24,942 nucleotides of DNA from a virus: IMG/VR virus record IMGVR_UViG_3300012954_000067, positions 1-24,942 of that record, one strand, 5' to 3'. Below are positions 6,457-12,846 of the stretch, in pieces. Both the position numbers and the translations under genes were made by a program. The notes below the pieces were generated by a model. The model saw nothing but the letters and a program-made list of their open reading frames with translations. It was not told the DNA's origin and made no database searches. Numbering within the stretch: position 1 is the stretch's first letter; every line of letters starts with the position of its first letter.

Positions 6457-6559
6457 TTTAGAAAGTTGGGGTGCATTTTTAGCACTTATGTTTGTAGTTT
6501 GGTCTACTGATATAGTAGATTGGTTAGCAGATAAAATAGAAGAGAGGTTCAAGAAATGA
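6449..6559 (+). CDS. micro-membrane protein, 36 aa
   Basis: The ATG at 6449 is preferred over an ATG at 6275 in the same frame, because it follows a GAGGA element (6436-6440) and the upstream part lies wholly over the preceding gene. The product has one hydrophobic helix (WGAFLALMFVVWSTDIVDWL) and an acidic-basic tail (ADKIEERFKK). It overlaps its neighbours at both ends. Function is unknown. Confidence 0.5.
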   Translation: MSNLESWGAFLALMFVVWSTDIVDWLADKIEERFKK

Positions 6560-6639
6560 TAGAAGTACCATTTTATATATTGTTTTGTCTTGTATTCTAT
6601 AATCTAACAAAAGAATTAGAGAGAGATATTTTCAAATGA
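6556..6639 (+). CDS. micro-membrane protein, 27 aa
   Basis: The ATG at 6556 overlaps the previous stop (ATGA) and its own TGA overlaps the next ATG (6636-6639). The product is one hydrophobic aromatic helix (VPFYILFCLVFYNL) plus a charged tail (TKELERDIFK). The double overlap and membrane-like composition support it. It is too short to classify. Confidence 0.45.
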   Translation: MIEVPFYILFCLVFYNLTKELERDIFK

Positions 6640-7229
6640 ACATACTATTAGTTTCTGCATTAGAGATAGAGACAGACAATAAATTAGATAGTTATTTACC
6701 ACATAATCTAATACATACAGGAGTTGGTAAAATAAATGCAACATACCATCTAACAAGAAGATTGTTGGTAGACAGAGCAATAAATTATGAAGCCAGAATA
6801 AATATTGTTATAAATTATGGAACTGCTGGTTCGAGAAAATATGTAAAAGGTAGTCTTGTAGATTGTACCAAATTTATACAACGAGATATGAATGTAACTC
6901 CACTTGGATTTGAATTGGGTCAAACTCCATTTGAAGAAGAACCACATATTATTGAATGTTACCATAATGAGGATTTCAATCCAATAGGTCAAAATACAAC
7001 TTGTGGTAGTGGTGATAATTTTTCTATAGATGAAAGTGATTGGGACAAATGGGATGTTGTTGATATGGAGGCATATTCTTTGGCAAAGGTATGTCGTAAT
7101 TTTGAAGTACCATTTATCTCATTCAAATATATTACAGATGGAGCAGATGATGAGGCGGATTCTGATTGGGAAACAAATGTAAAGAATGGTGTGGAGATAT
7201 TCAAAGAAGAAATCTTAGGAGAGTTATAA
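6636..7229 (+). CDS. MTA/SAH nucleosidase-like (nucleoside phosphorylase superfamily) protein, 197 aa
   Basis: The fold is that of purine nucleoside phosphorylases and 5'-methylthioadenosine/S-adenosylhomocysteine nucleosidases. The N-terminus MNILLVSALEIETDN carries the acidic pair near residues 10-12 used to position water. INYGTAGS (59-66) is the Gly-rich phosphate/water loop. VVDMEAYSLAKVCRNFEVPF (141-160) carries the ribose-binding Met-Glu (Glu145). FKYITDGADDEA (163-174) has the base-protonating Asp168. It is shorter than E. coli Mtn (232 aa). It would split MTA, SAH or a related nucleoside into adenine and a sugar moiety. Phosphorylase activity on another purine nucleoside cannot be excluded. 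Apt upstream could use the adenine, and the methyltransferase downstream makes SAH. Confidence 0.82.
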   Translation: MNILLVSALEIETDNKLDSYLPHNLIHTGVGKINATYHLTRRLLVDRAINYEARINIVINYGTAGSRKYVKGSLVDCTKFIQRDMNVTPLGFELGQTPFEEEPHIIECYHNEDFNPIGQNTTCGSGDNFSIDESDWDKWDVVDMEAYSLAKVCRNFEVPFISFKYITDGADDEADSDWETNVKNGVEIFKEEILGEL

Positions 7230-7357
7230 TGAAATTACCAATACACATAGTAGAAAGAATGGTAAAAGAAAATTCAGATGATAAAGAGTTAGGTCGTAAA
7301 ATAAGATATTATATAAATTGGCTAAGGAATGTAGAGAATAATGGAAACTCAAAATAA
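7229..7357 (+). CDS. small hypothetical protein, 42 aa
   Basis: The ATG at 7229 overlaps the nucleosidase stop (TAATG), with AGGAGAG at 7217-7223 as ribosome binding site. The product is a short basic-helical peptide (MKLPIHIVERMVKENSDD and onward). The frame is open further upstream, to 7166, but the overlap and ribosome site favour 7229. Unrecognised. Confidence 0.55.
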   Translation: MKLPIHIVERMVKENSDDKELGRKIRYYINWLRNVENNGNSK

Positions 7358-7460
7358 AAAAGCATTACTAAATATATTTGTATGGTTGATAGTTCTTCCT
7401 GGTTTTTCTATTTTATCTTGGTATGGACTAATTAAATTCGTACTTTTCTTATTTTCTTAG
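7341..7460 (+). CDS. micro-membrane protein, 39 aa
   Basis: The ATG at 7341 overlaps the end of the preceding gene and the frame ends at TAG 7458-7460. After METQNKK there are two hydrophobic stretches (ALLNIFVWLIVLPGFSIL and YGLIKFVLFLFS), enough for one long or two short membrane segments. Function is unknown. Confidence 0.5.
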   Translation: METQNKKALLNIFVWLIVLPGFSILSWYGLIKFVLFLFS

Positions 7461-7474
7461 ATAGTTACTATAAT
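7446..7474 (+). promoter_or_regulatory. possible sigma70-type promoter upstream of the small gene and tmRNA
   Basis: An exact TATAAT lies at 7469-7474, with a weak -35-like TTCTTA at 7446-7451, spacing 17. It falls in one of the few short gaps (7461-7489) and would drive the 54-residue gene and the tmRNA. Such matches arise easily in AT-rich DNA, so confidence is low. Confidence 0.3.
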
Positions 7475-7489
7475 AAAACGAGGATGATT

Positions 7490-7654
7490 ATGACACCAAG
7501 TCAAGTAGAATTAGTAATGGAAGAATTACAACAGGCATATGATGATAAAGATTGGGATGCCGTTATTCGTGTATTAGAAATGATACAACAATTTGAAGAG
7601 GATGATGGAAATTCTTATTGGATAAATGAGGATGGTCATCCCGAAATAGATTAG
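7490..7654 (+). CDS. small acidic hypothetical protein, 54 aa
   Basis: ATG 7490 is chosen over ATG 7484 because the GAGG at 7480-7483 is then six bases upstream. The protein is acidic and probably two-helical (QVELVMEELQQAYDDKDWDA, then VIRVLEMIQQFEEDDG), ending with NEDGHPEID. The helical pair with a DKDWDAVI turn recalls a TPR-like hairpin. Its stop is only four bases before the mature 5' end of the tmRNA, so both are probably on one transcript. Confidence 0.55.
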   Translation: MTPSQVELVMEELQQAYDDKDWDAVIRVLEMIQQFEEDDGNSYWINEDGHPEID

Positions 7655-7658
7655 ATAT

Positions 7659-8061
7659 GGGGGTGCTTGGTATCGACTGGTATTGTTTGATATAAAGTGC
7701 AACAGAGATTGAGTATGTCTCGTTACAAAAGACTCACAATCCAAATTGGCGAATTATCGCTAGAAGGGTTGGACATTGATTGGCACTTGGCTGAGTATGA
7801 TTACTCGGCTGAGTTACCAATCGGTAATGACCAACCAACTTACGCATACGCTGCATAAGTTACTGAGTTGTCTAACACTCGGTCATAAAATAAGTTAGAC
7901 ACCAACTCGTGTGATAGAGTATAAATTTCATCAGTTAGACCATTCTGTGTAAAATGGGATATGGTGGTTTGTTGATTTCTACCGATTTGAAATCTTACTA
8001 AGTTGTGAATGACTTTGTATTGAAAATAGACAGGACGCGGGTTCGACTCCCGCCACCTCCA
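7659..8061 (+). ncRNA. ssrA: transfer-messenger RNA (one-piece tmRNA)
   Basis: tmRNA rescues stalled ribosomes and adds a degradation tag, working with host SmpB. The acceptor stem pairs 7659-7665 (GGGGGTG) with 8054-8060 (CACCTCC), with discriminator A8061. The T-arm is GCGGG-TTCGACT-CCCGC (8037-8053). The 5' D-loop part GGTATCGACTGG and the 3' GGACGCGGGTTCGACTCCCGCC match the tmRNA consensus. Helix H2 pairs TTTGATATAAAGT (7686-7698) with ACTTTGTATTGAA (8012-8024), 13 bp with G-U pairs. PK1 has stems GAGA/TCTC (7705-7708/7718-7721) and TGAGT/ACTCA (7710-7714/7732-7736). After the tag, GAGTTG and TCTAAC pair with GTTAGA and CAACTC in a PK2-like region (about 7863-7910). The 3' CCA is not encoded (A8061 is followed by CAA), so the host must add it. 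Phage tmRNAs are known but rare. The tag is unusually long. Confidence 0.95.
7748..7858 (+). other. tmRNA tag-peptide reading frame (36 codons plus TAA)
   Basis: PK1 ends at 7736. Eleven bases later, as in E. coli tmRNA, a GGC codon begins a frame open for 36 codons to TAA at 7856-7858. The tag starts GELSLEGLDIDWHLAE and ends GNDQPTYAYAA. The first two residues match Gly-Glu of Bacteroidetes-type tags, and the small nonpolar Ala-Tyr-Ala-Ala end is what ClpXP-type proteases read. The other two frames close within 4 and 10 codons. The usual tag is about 8-15 residues, with some longer ones of 20-30 in mycoplasmas and a few other lineages. Confidence 0.75.
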
Positions 8062-8062
8062 C

Positions 8063-8085
8063 AAAAATTCGATTTTTAGTTTTTT
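8063..8085 (+). terminator. weak terminator-like hairpin after tmRNA
   Basis: AAAAAT (8063-8068) pairs with ATTTTT (8072-8077) around a TCG loop, followed by AGTTTTTT. The stem is all A-T, so it is weak. It may instead be a 3' processing signal for the tmRNA. Confidence 0.35.
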
Positions 8086-8123
8086 AGATGATATTTATAA
8101 CTAATAATGAGAGGAACGAAACT

Positions 8124-8636
8124 ATGAGATTGAGACATAAATTTGGTTTTATGTTTTCATTCACTTTAGTAGTGAATCTTATCTTGACTAAATATTTTTT
8201 GGTCGAGATAACTGATAATTACAAAATGACTATTGAGAAGTTGGTTGTTCATAACAGACAACTCAATGAAAAAATTGAAGAGATAGAAAGCATAGGTTTA
8301 CAGGTAACTGTAACTATGTATGAACCAGTTCCGTATCAAACTGATTCTACACCGAACATTCTCGCGGATGGTACGCGCATAAGGACTCAAAAAGCTTCAG
8401 AGTATCGGTTTATAGCGGTTAGTAGAAATCTTTTGAAACGGTGGGGTGGACCTCTCGATTATGGTGACTTTGTTATATTGAGAAATACTCAAAGCCATAA
8501 AGACGGATTGTATCAAGTAAGAGATACAATGAATCCAAGATGGGTAAATCGTATAGACATTTTGGAGACACCTGGCACGCCACCTTATCGATTAGTAGGA
8601 GAAATACTCATTGCAGATATGGAAAAGAATACATAA
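8124..8636 (+). CDS. membrane-anchored 3D-domain protein (RlpA-like double-psi barrel), 170 aa
   Basis: An N-terminal hydrophobic segment (FGFMFSFTLVVNLILTKYFL, about 7-26) precedes a coiled linker (about 35-60). A C-terminal 3D (Asp-Asp-Asp) domain follows: VTVTMYEPVPYQTDSTPN, ADGTRI, FIAVSRNLLKRWGGPLDYGD, YQVRDTMNPRWVNRIDIL. The aspartates in QTDST, DYGD, RDTMN and RIDIL match the family pattern. 3D domains occur in resuscitation-factor-like and lytic-transglycosylase-like enzymes (YocH, MltA-related) that cut peptidoglycan glycan strands. ATG 8124 is preferred because GAGAGG (8109-8114) lies upstream. An ATG at 8088 would add 12 residues. A function in cell-wall opening at lysis or entry is inferred. 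Codons are less A-ending around 8360-8470 than in the neighbours. Confidence 0.8.
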   Translation: MRLRHKFGFMFSFTLVVNLILTKYFLVEITDNYKMTIEKLVVHNRQLNEKIEEIESIGLQVTVTMYEPVPYQTDSTPNILADGTRIRTQKASEYRFIAVSRNLLKRWGGPLDYGDFVILRNTQSHKDGLYQVRDTMNPRWVNRIDILETPGTPPYRLVGEILIADMEKNT

Positions 8637-8662
8637 TAAAAAATAAATAAAATAGGTTACGA

Positions 8663-10180
8663 ATGAAAAAACCCTTTTACGAAAGGTCAAATATTACGGA
8701 TGAGAACAATCCGATAAACATCACTTATGATGAGTTATTACATAAATCAAATACTGATATAGATACTTGGATTGATGAACTTCGTGATTATGTTATCACT
8801 CAATGGGACGATAACGGCCAACCTCCTGTCATTGGACAAGACGAAAACACAATAATAAAGAATTGGAAAAAGTTATTCGGATATGATGTAGATTCATTTT
8901 TCGATGAAGAAAATTTAGTTGTAAAAAACTTCAATAAATTTGCAAGTGGTGTGAACCAATTCTTTCCTACAATGTTGAAAACCAAAATCAGTACTGGTGT
9001 GAGTAGTGATAATGCCACTTCTATATACGACCACTTCAAAGAAGATGATTTACGAGACCATTTTAGAAAAGCTATGTTGAGAGGATTGTTCAAAGACTCT
9101 ATGTATAGTTTTGGTAAATCTGTTATACGAGATGAGATGGGAATGACCATCGAAGAATTTTTTGTACACTATAATAACAACGAGAAAAAAGGTATTACTA
9201 TTTTACAGATGAGAGACAAAGATGAAAATAGTGATGAGAAATATCTTATACTTACGGCTGATGAATTGAAAGGTTATATAAATAGTGGACATATTGTTGA
9301 ACAAAACTTACGAACAATAGACAATGATATAGAAAGTTTCTACGAACTAAAAAACGGAGAGAAAAGATACTATCATTATTGGGTAAGGTTATACAATAGA
9401 AAACAAAGAATATTTCCAACTGCACTACAAATATTCAGATTGGGATTAGGACAACCTGCAGTAAACTTCCCACCATTGACTGCTAAATTTTTATACGAAC
9501 ACTTTACAAAACACATTGAAGGTGATGAGACATTATATGTTTATGACCCATCAAGTGGTTGGGGTGGTCGTATTCTTGGAGCTATGTCATCACAACGGAA
9601 CTTACATTATATTGGTACAGACCCAAATCCTGATACAACTGGTAGATATGAAATTGTTGCAAATTACTACAACAATAAATGTTTTGAACCAAATCCATTT
9701 TGGGGAAAAGCCGAACCTAACACATTTGAATTATTTACCAATGGTAGTGAAGAGATTGGAGACAATCCAAGTTTCCAAAAGTATGAGGGTAAGTTAGATT
9801 TTGTATTTACTTCACCACCATACTTCAATAGGGAACAATACTCACAAGATGAAAACCAAAGTTTCAAGAAGTTTGGTGCTTACGAAGATTGGAGAGACCA
9901 CTTTTTGAAACCAACATTGACTACTGCTTTTAGTTATCTAAAAAACAACAGATACATTTGTTGGAATATTGCAGATATAAAAGTAGGTAGTGACACATAC
10001 ATTCCACTCGAACAAGACTCTATCGATGTTATAGAATCTTTGGGTGGTAAGTACATTGGAACATACAAGATGTTGATGACTCGTATGATTGGTATTGATG
10101 CCAGTTCTGTGAAGAACTCAGTAATGGTTGATGACCAACATTTCAAGTTTGAACCTATTTTAGTTTTTTACAAAAAATAG
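8663..10180 (+). CDS. DNA amino-methyltransferase (N6-adenine or N4-cytosine), 505 aa
   Basis: The SAM-binding motif I is seen as YDPSSGWGGRILGA (about 294-307, starting with Asp295). The catalytic motif IV is TSPPYFNREQYS (383-394), of the S/TPPY class used by N4-cytosine and some N6-adenine enzymes. The order of motifs (I then IV) and a following DHFLKPTLTTAFSYLKNNRY segment are normal for methyltransferases. The 280 N-terminal residues are not recognised and may read the target site or do something else. It may protect phage DNA from host restriction or mark it for other phage enzymes. SAH from this reaction could feed the nucleosidase upstream. The HNH-motif protein follows after 43 bases. 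Confidence 0.85.
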   Translation: MKKPFYERSNITDENNPINITYDELLHKSNTDIDTWIDELRDYVITQWDDNGQPPVIGQDENTIIKNWKKLFGYDVDSFFDEENLVVKNFNKFASGVNQFFPTMLKTKISTGVSSDNATSIYDHFKEDDLRDHFRKAMLRGLFKDSMYSFGKSVIRDEMGMTIEEFFVHYNNNEKKGITILQMRDKDENSDEKYLILTADELKGYINSGHIVEQNLRTIDNDIESFYELKNGEKRYYHYWVRLYNRKQRIFPTALQIFRLGLGQPAVNFPPLTAKFLYEHFTKHIEGDETLYVYDPSSGWGGRILGAMSSQRNLHYIGTDPNPDTTGRYEIVANYYNNKCFEPNPFWGKAEPNTFELFTNGSEEIGDNPSFQKYEGKLDFVFTSPPYFNREQYSQDENQSFKKFGAYEDWRDHFLKPTLTTAFSYLKNNRYICWNIADIKVGSDTYIPLEQDSIDVIESLGGKYIGTYKMLMTRMIGIDASSVKNSVMVDDQHFKFEPILVFYKK

Positions 10181-10223
10181 CTTGACTTGTATGATAATTT
10201 ATTAGTAATTTATAAGGAGAAAT

Positions 10224-12098
10224 ATGAATAAAAAACAATCAATAAAAACTATACTAAAATCATATCTTGGTAAAAGATATAAATTTTTTCCAAAATGGTT
10301 ATTAGATGATATAACAACTTTTGATGGTCATAAAGAAAAGTTAGATAAAGCAACTTTTGAAATCAAAAGGAGTCAAGAAAAACTTTTGAAAGAAACAATG
10401 GATATTGGTAATGAACAAAGAGGTCAAAGTACAAGTCAAATTCTTTCACCAACACATCCTAGCAAACCATATTGGGATGCTGTTATATATTCTGCAGTCT
10501 GTGGTAATGTAGAATCAGGACCTTTGTTATCCGTAGTTGCTGGATATAAAGATCCATTTTATAGTGATTACTTACATAGAAGACTACTATTTGAGAAGTT
10601 AGTCAATGATGAGTGGATTATATCTACTAATCCCGAATCTAAATTCTCAAAATTTTTTGATACCAAAGAAAAAGAAATAATAGATAAGCCATTTTCAGAA
10701 TGGGATACTGAACATAAAAATGGATTTCTTGAAACTGAAATTCCATCAACGGTAAATGTTTATGGTCATAGTGAACTAAATATAAATCAACAAAATAAAT
10801 CAGATGATTTTGCACAAAGAAATGATAGAATGGATGCATTACAAAGGGTACATTCCATAGAAAGTTCTAACAATCGACATAGTAAAATAAATTCTGGTAT
10901 AAGATTTGATGATTATAATGTAAATAAAAAAACTGGTGAGGTTACAGTAAAAGAAAGTTGGGAACATAATAAGATAAGAGAAAATAGTATTTTACCTTTG
11001 ATTAGGCACAAGAATATGAAAGATATAAAATCAGTAGGTAGAGGATATGATAAAAACTTTCAAAGAAAATTACATACTGGATATGTTTTCAAACATCAAT
11101 CTTGGATAAATTTAGATGTATATAAACTTTTTCACGAAATGAAATATTTGTGGGATAAGATTGATTATAAGTCTGATAAAATTTTAGAAAAAAACTTTGT
11201 TGATGTTAGTTGGACAGATATTGATTTTATCAAGTGGACACGAGATAGAACATTTACAGAAAATGAATTAGATAATCTAAAAAATAAAATGACTACTTTT
11301 GATATGTTTTATACTCGATTACAAGACATAGAAAATCTTAGAGTTACATCTCCAACTAAAAAAATGTTTGGATATGATAGAGTTGATATTCTTCCTATGT
11401 GGGTTATATTCAACAGACTTTATGAGATGGGTACATTTTTTGAATATGAAAAATTATCAAAAGAACAAATAACATTTGGTTTAGAATATCAAATTGCTAC
11501 ACTAATACAAAAATTCAAAGTAATGTACAATGATGATGTAGTACCAAGAGAAGATGAGTTGAATTATTATTCACATAAAAGAAGTTTTACAAATAAAAGT
11601 GGACAATACAAAACTATAAAATCATTTTGGAAAGTTTTTCTTGATGGTCATTTTAGTAAAACTATTGATGGTATTACTTGGAGTTGGACTATAGATAAAT
11701 CAGAATATTACGATTGGACATATAAATTTATAGACCCAAAAAGTACATTTTCTAAATCAATAAAACAACAATCTTTTGATGATATGAATGGTATTGATTG
11801 GGTTGATGGTGAGGATTTATTGTTGAATAACTCCGATGGTCATCACATAGTATATCATAAAAATGGTGGTAGTACTACCAACAAAAAGAATTGTGCAATG
11901 GTAAAAGAAAAATACAACAGAAGTTATTTCAATAAAAGTGATATTAATAAATCAAGTGTTGGTATAAAAGAATTATTGAAATCACCAAATACATTTACAG
12001 ATATAAGACGAAAAGAATGGCAAAATGGTGAAATGGTAAAATTAGAAAAACTTGAAAAAGATATAGAGATGTATTATTGGCCAAACTATGTTAGATAA
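10224..12098 (+). CDS. large protein with C-terminal HNH-like motif, 624 aa
   Basis: Most of the protein is Lys/Asn/Asp-rich and not recognised. At residues 538-556 the sequence DGHHIVYHKNGGSTTNKKNC resembles the ββα-metal core of HNH nucleases (paired His, then G-G-x-T-x-x-x-N). A basic segment follows (KEKYNRSYFNKSD). That suggests metal-dependent DNA or RNA cleavage, but the match is one motif only. A clear AAGGAG (10214-10219) precedes ATG 10224, and a TTGACT at 10182-10187 in the short gap could be part of a promoter. The start of the next gene overlaps its end by 11 bases. Being next to a methyltransferase, it may be its restriction-like partner, a DNA-processing nuclease, or an unrelated accessory gene. 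Confidence 0.6.
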   Translation: MNKKQSIKTILKSYLGKRYKFFPKWLLDDITTFDGHKEKLDKATFEIKRSQEKLLKETMDIGNEQRGQSTSQILSPTHPSKPYWDAVIYSAVCGNVESGPLLSVVAGYKDPFYSDYLHRRLLFEKLVNDEWIISTNPESKFSKFFDTKEKEIIDKPFSEWDTEHKNGFLETEIPSTVNVYGHSELNINQQNKSDDFAQRNDRMDALQRVHSIESSNNRHSKINSGIRFDDYNVNKKTGEVTVKESWEHNKIRENSILPLIRHKNMKDIKSVGRGYDKNFQRKLHTGYVFKHQSWINLDVYKLFHEMKYLWDKIDYKSDKILEKNFVDVSWTDIDFIKWTRDRTFTENELDNLKNKMTTFDMFYTRLQDIENLRVTSPTKKMFGYDRVDILPMWVIFNRLYEMGTFFEYEKLSKEQITFGLEYQIATLIQKFKVMYNDDVVPREDELNYYSHKRSFTNKSGQYKTIKSFWKVFLDGHFSKTIDGITWSWTIDKSEYYDWTYKFIDPKSTFSKSIKQQSFDDMNGIDWVDGEDLLLNNSDGHHIVYHKNGGSTTNKKNCAMVKEKYNRSYFNKSDINKSSVGIKELLKSPNTFTDIRRKEWQNGEMVKLEKLEKDIEMYYWPNYVR

Positions 12099-12846
12099 AT
12101 TTTTAGATTACGGGTATGATAGTATTGAGTGTGACATAGAGTTACCTAAACCAATTATCAACGAATATGACGGTATTAGAGTGGTTCGTGATGATTTATT
12201 GGATGGTGGTACAAAGAGAAGAGCTTTTACCAAATATGTTGCATCGCGTCCTGATGTGAAAGAGTTCGTTTATGCATCACCACGCCAAGGATACGCACAA
12301 TTATCTTTATCGTATGCGTGTAGAGATTTGGATAGGAAATGTACTGTTACAGTTCCAAAAGGTCAGAAGACTTGGCTAACAATTGAGTCTGAGAGATTGG
12401 GTTGTAATATCATACAAGTACCAATGGGTTATTTATCCAACATACAGGCTAAGGCTAAAAAGTATTGTGAAGAGAATGAGGCACACTTGATTCCATTTGG
12501 TGGTGACCATCCAATCATTATTGATGCAATGAGAGATGCGGCTTTATCATTGGAGATAGAACCACCAAAAGAAGTTTGGACGGTTATGAGTAGTGGAGTA
12601 TTGAGTCGTGGATTACAAAAGGCTTGGCCAGATGCAAAAGTATATGGTGTTCAAATTGGACACAACACAACAGAAGAAGAGATGGGTAGGGCAGAAACAT
12701 TTCGTTCTAAATATACATTCCAACAAGAATGTAAGAAAGACGAGAGACCACCATTTCCAAGTTCATTGACTTATGATAGTAAGGCGTGGACTTTCATAAA
12801 AGAAAAGGCAACGGAAGGAGCATTATTTTGGAATGTGGGAAAGTAG
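12088..12846 (+). CDS. PLP fold-type-II-like protein (ACC deaminase/threonine synthase superfamily), 252 aa
   Basis: The N-terminal part GIRVVRDDLLDGGTKRRAFT (29-48) matches the ACC-deaminase/D-cysteine-desulfhydrase pattern in which the Lys of GGTKRR (Lys43) holds pyridoxal phosphate. ASPRQGYAQLSLSYACRDL (63-81) takes the place of the S-N-H substrate loop. IPFGGDHP (135-142) and VMSSGVLSRGLQKAWPDAKV (166-185) follow the same order as in that family. The phosphate-cup GSGGT is replaced by SSGVLSRGL, and the length is well below the usual 330-340 residues, so cofactor binding or the reaction may have changed. It overlaps the HNH-motif gene by 11 bases and the next gene by about 19. The substrate is unknown. 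Confidence 0.65.
   Translation: MLDKFLDYGYDSIECDIELPKPIINEYDGIRVVRDDLLDGGTKRRAFTKYVASRPDVKEFVYASPRQGYAQLSLSYACRDLDRKCTVTVPKGQKTWLTIESERLGCNIIQVPMGYLSNIQAKAKKYCEENEAHLIPFGGDHPIIIDAMRDAALSLEIEPPKEVWTVMSSGVLSRGLQKAWPDAKVYGVQIGHNTTEEEMGRAETFRSKYTFQQECKKDERPPFPSSLTYDSKAWTFIKEKATEGALFWNVGK
12813..12820 (+). promoter_or_regulatory. ribosome binding site deciding the start of the glycosyltransferase-like gene
   Basis: GGAAGGAG at 12813-12820 lies inside the end of the PLP-like gene, seven bases before an in-frame TTG (12828). This supports a non-ATG start there rather than the GTG at 12786. Confidence 0.45.

Noticed and set aside
6275-6559. Long version of the 36-aa membrane gene starting at 6275
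   Set aside because: Its first 58 codons lie over another gene (6253-6456) and look non-coding. ATG 6449 has a better context.
8037-8061. tRNA-like 3' end as a separate tRNA gene
   Set aside because: There is no anticodon arm or tRNA 5' half next to it. The acceptor pairs instead with 7659-7665 to make a tmRNA.
7840-8064. Minus-strand ORF starting MWRWRESNPRPVYF
   Set aside because: It lies over the tmRNA 3' half. This kind of peptide is the well-known false translation of the T-arm and acceptor end of tRNA-like genes.
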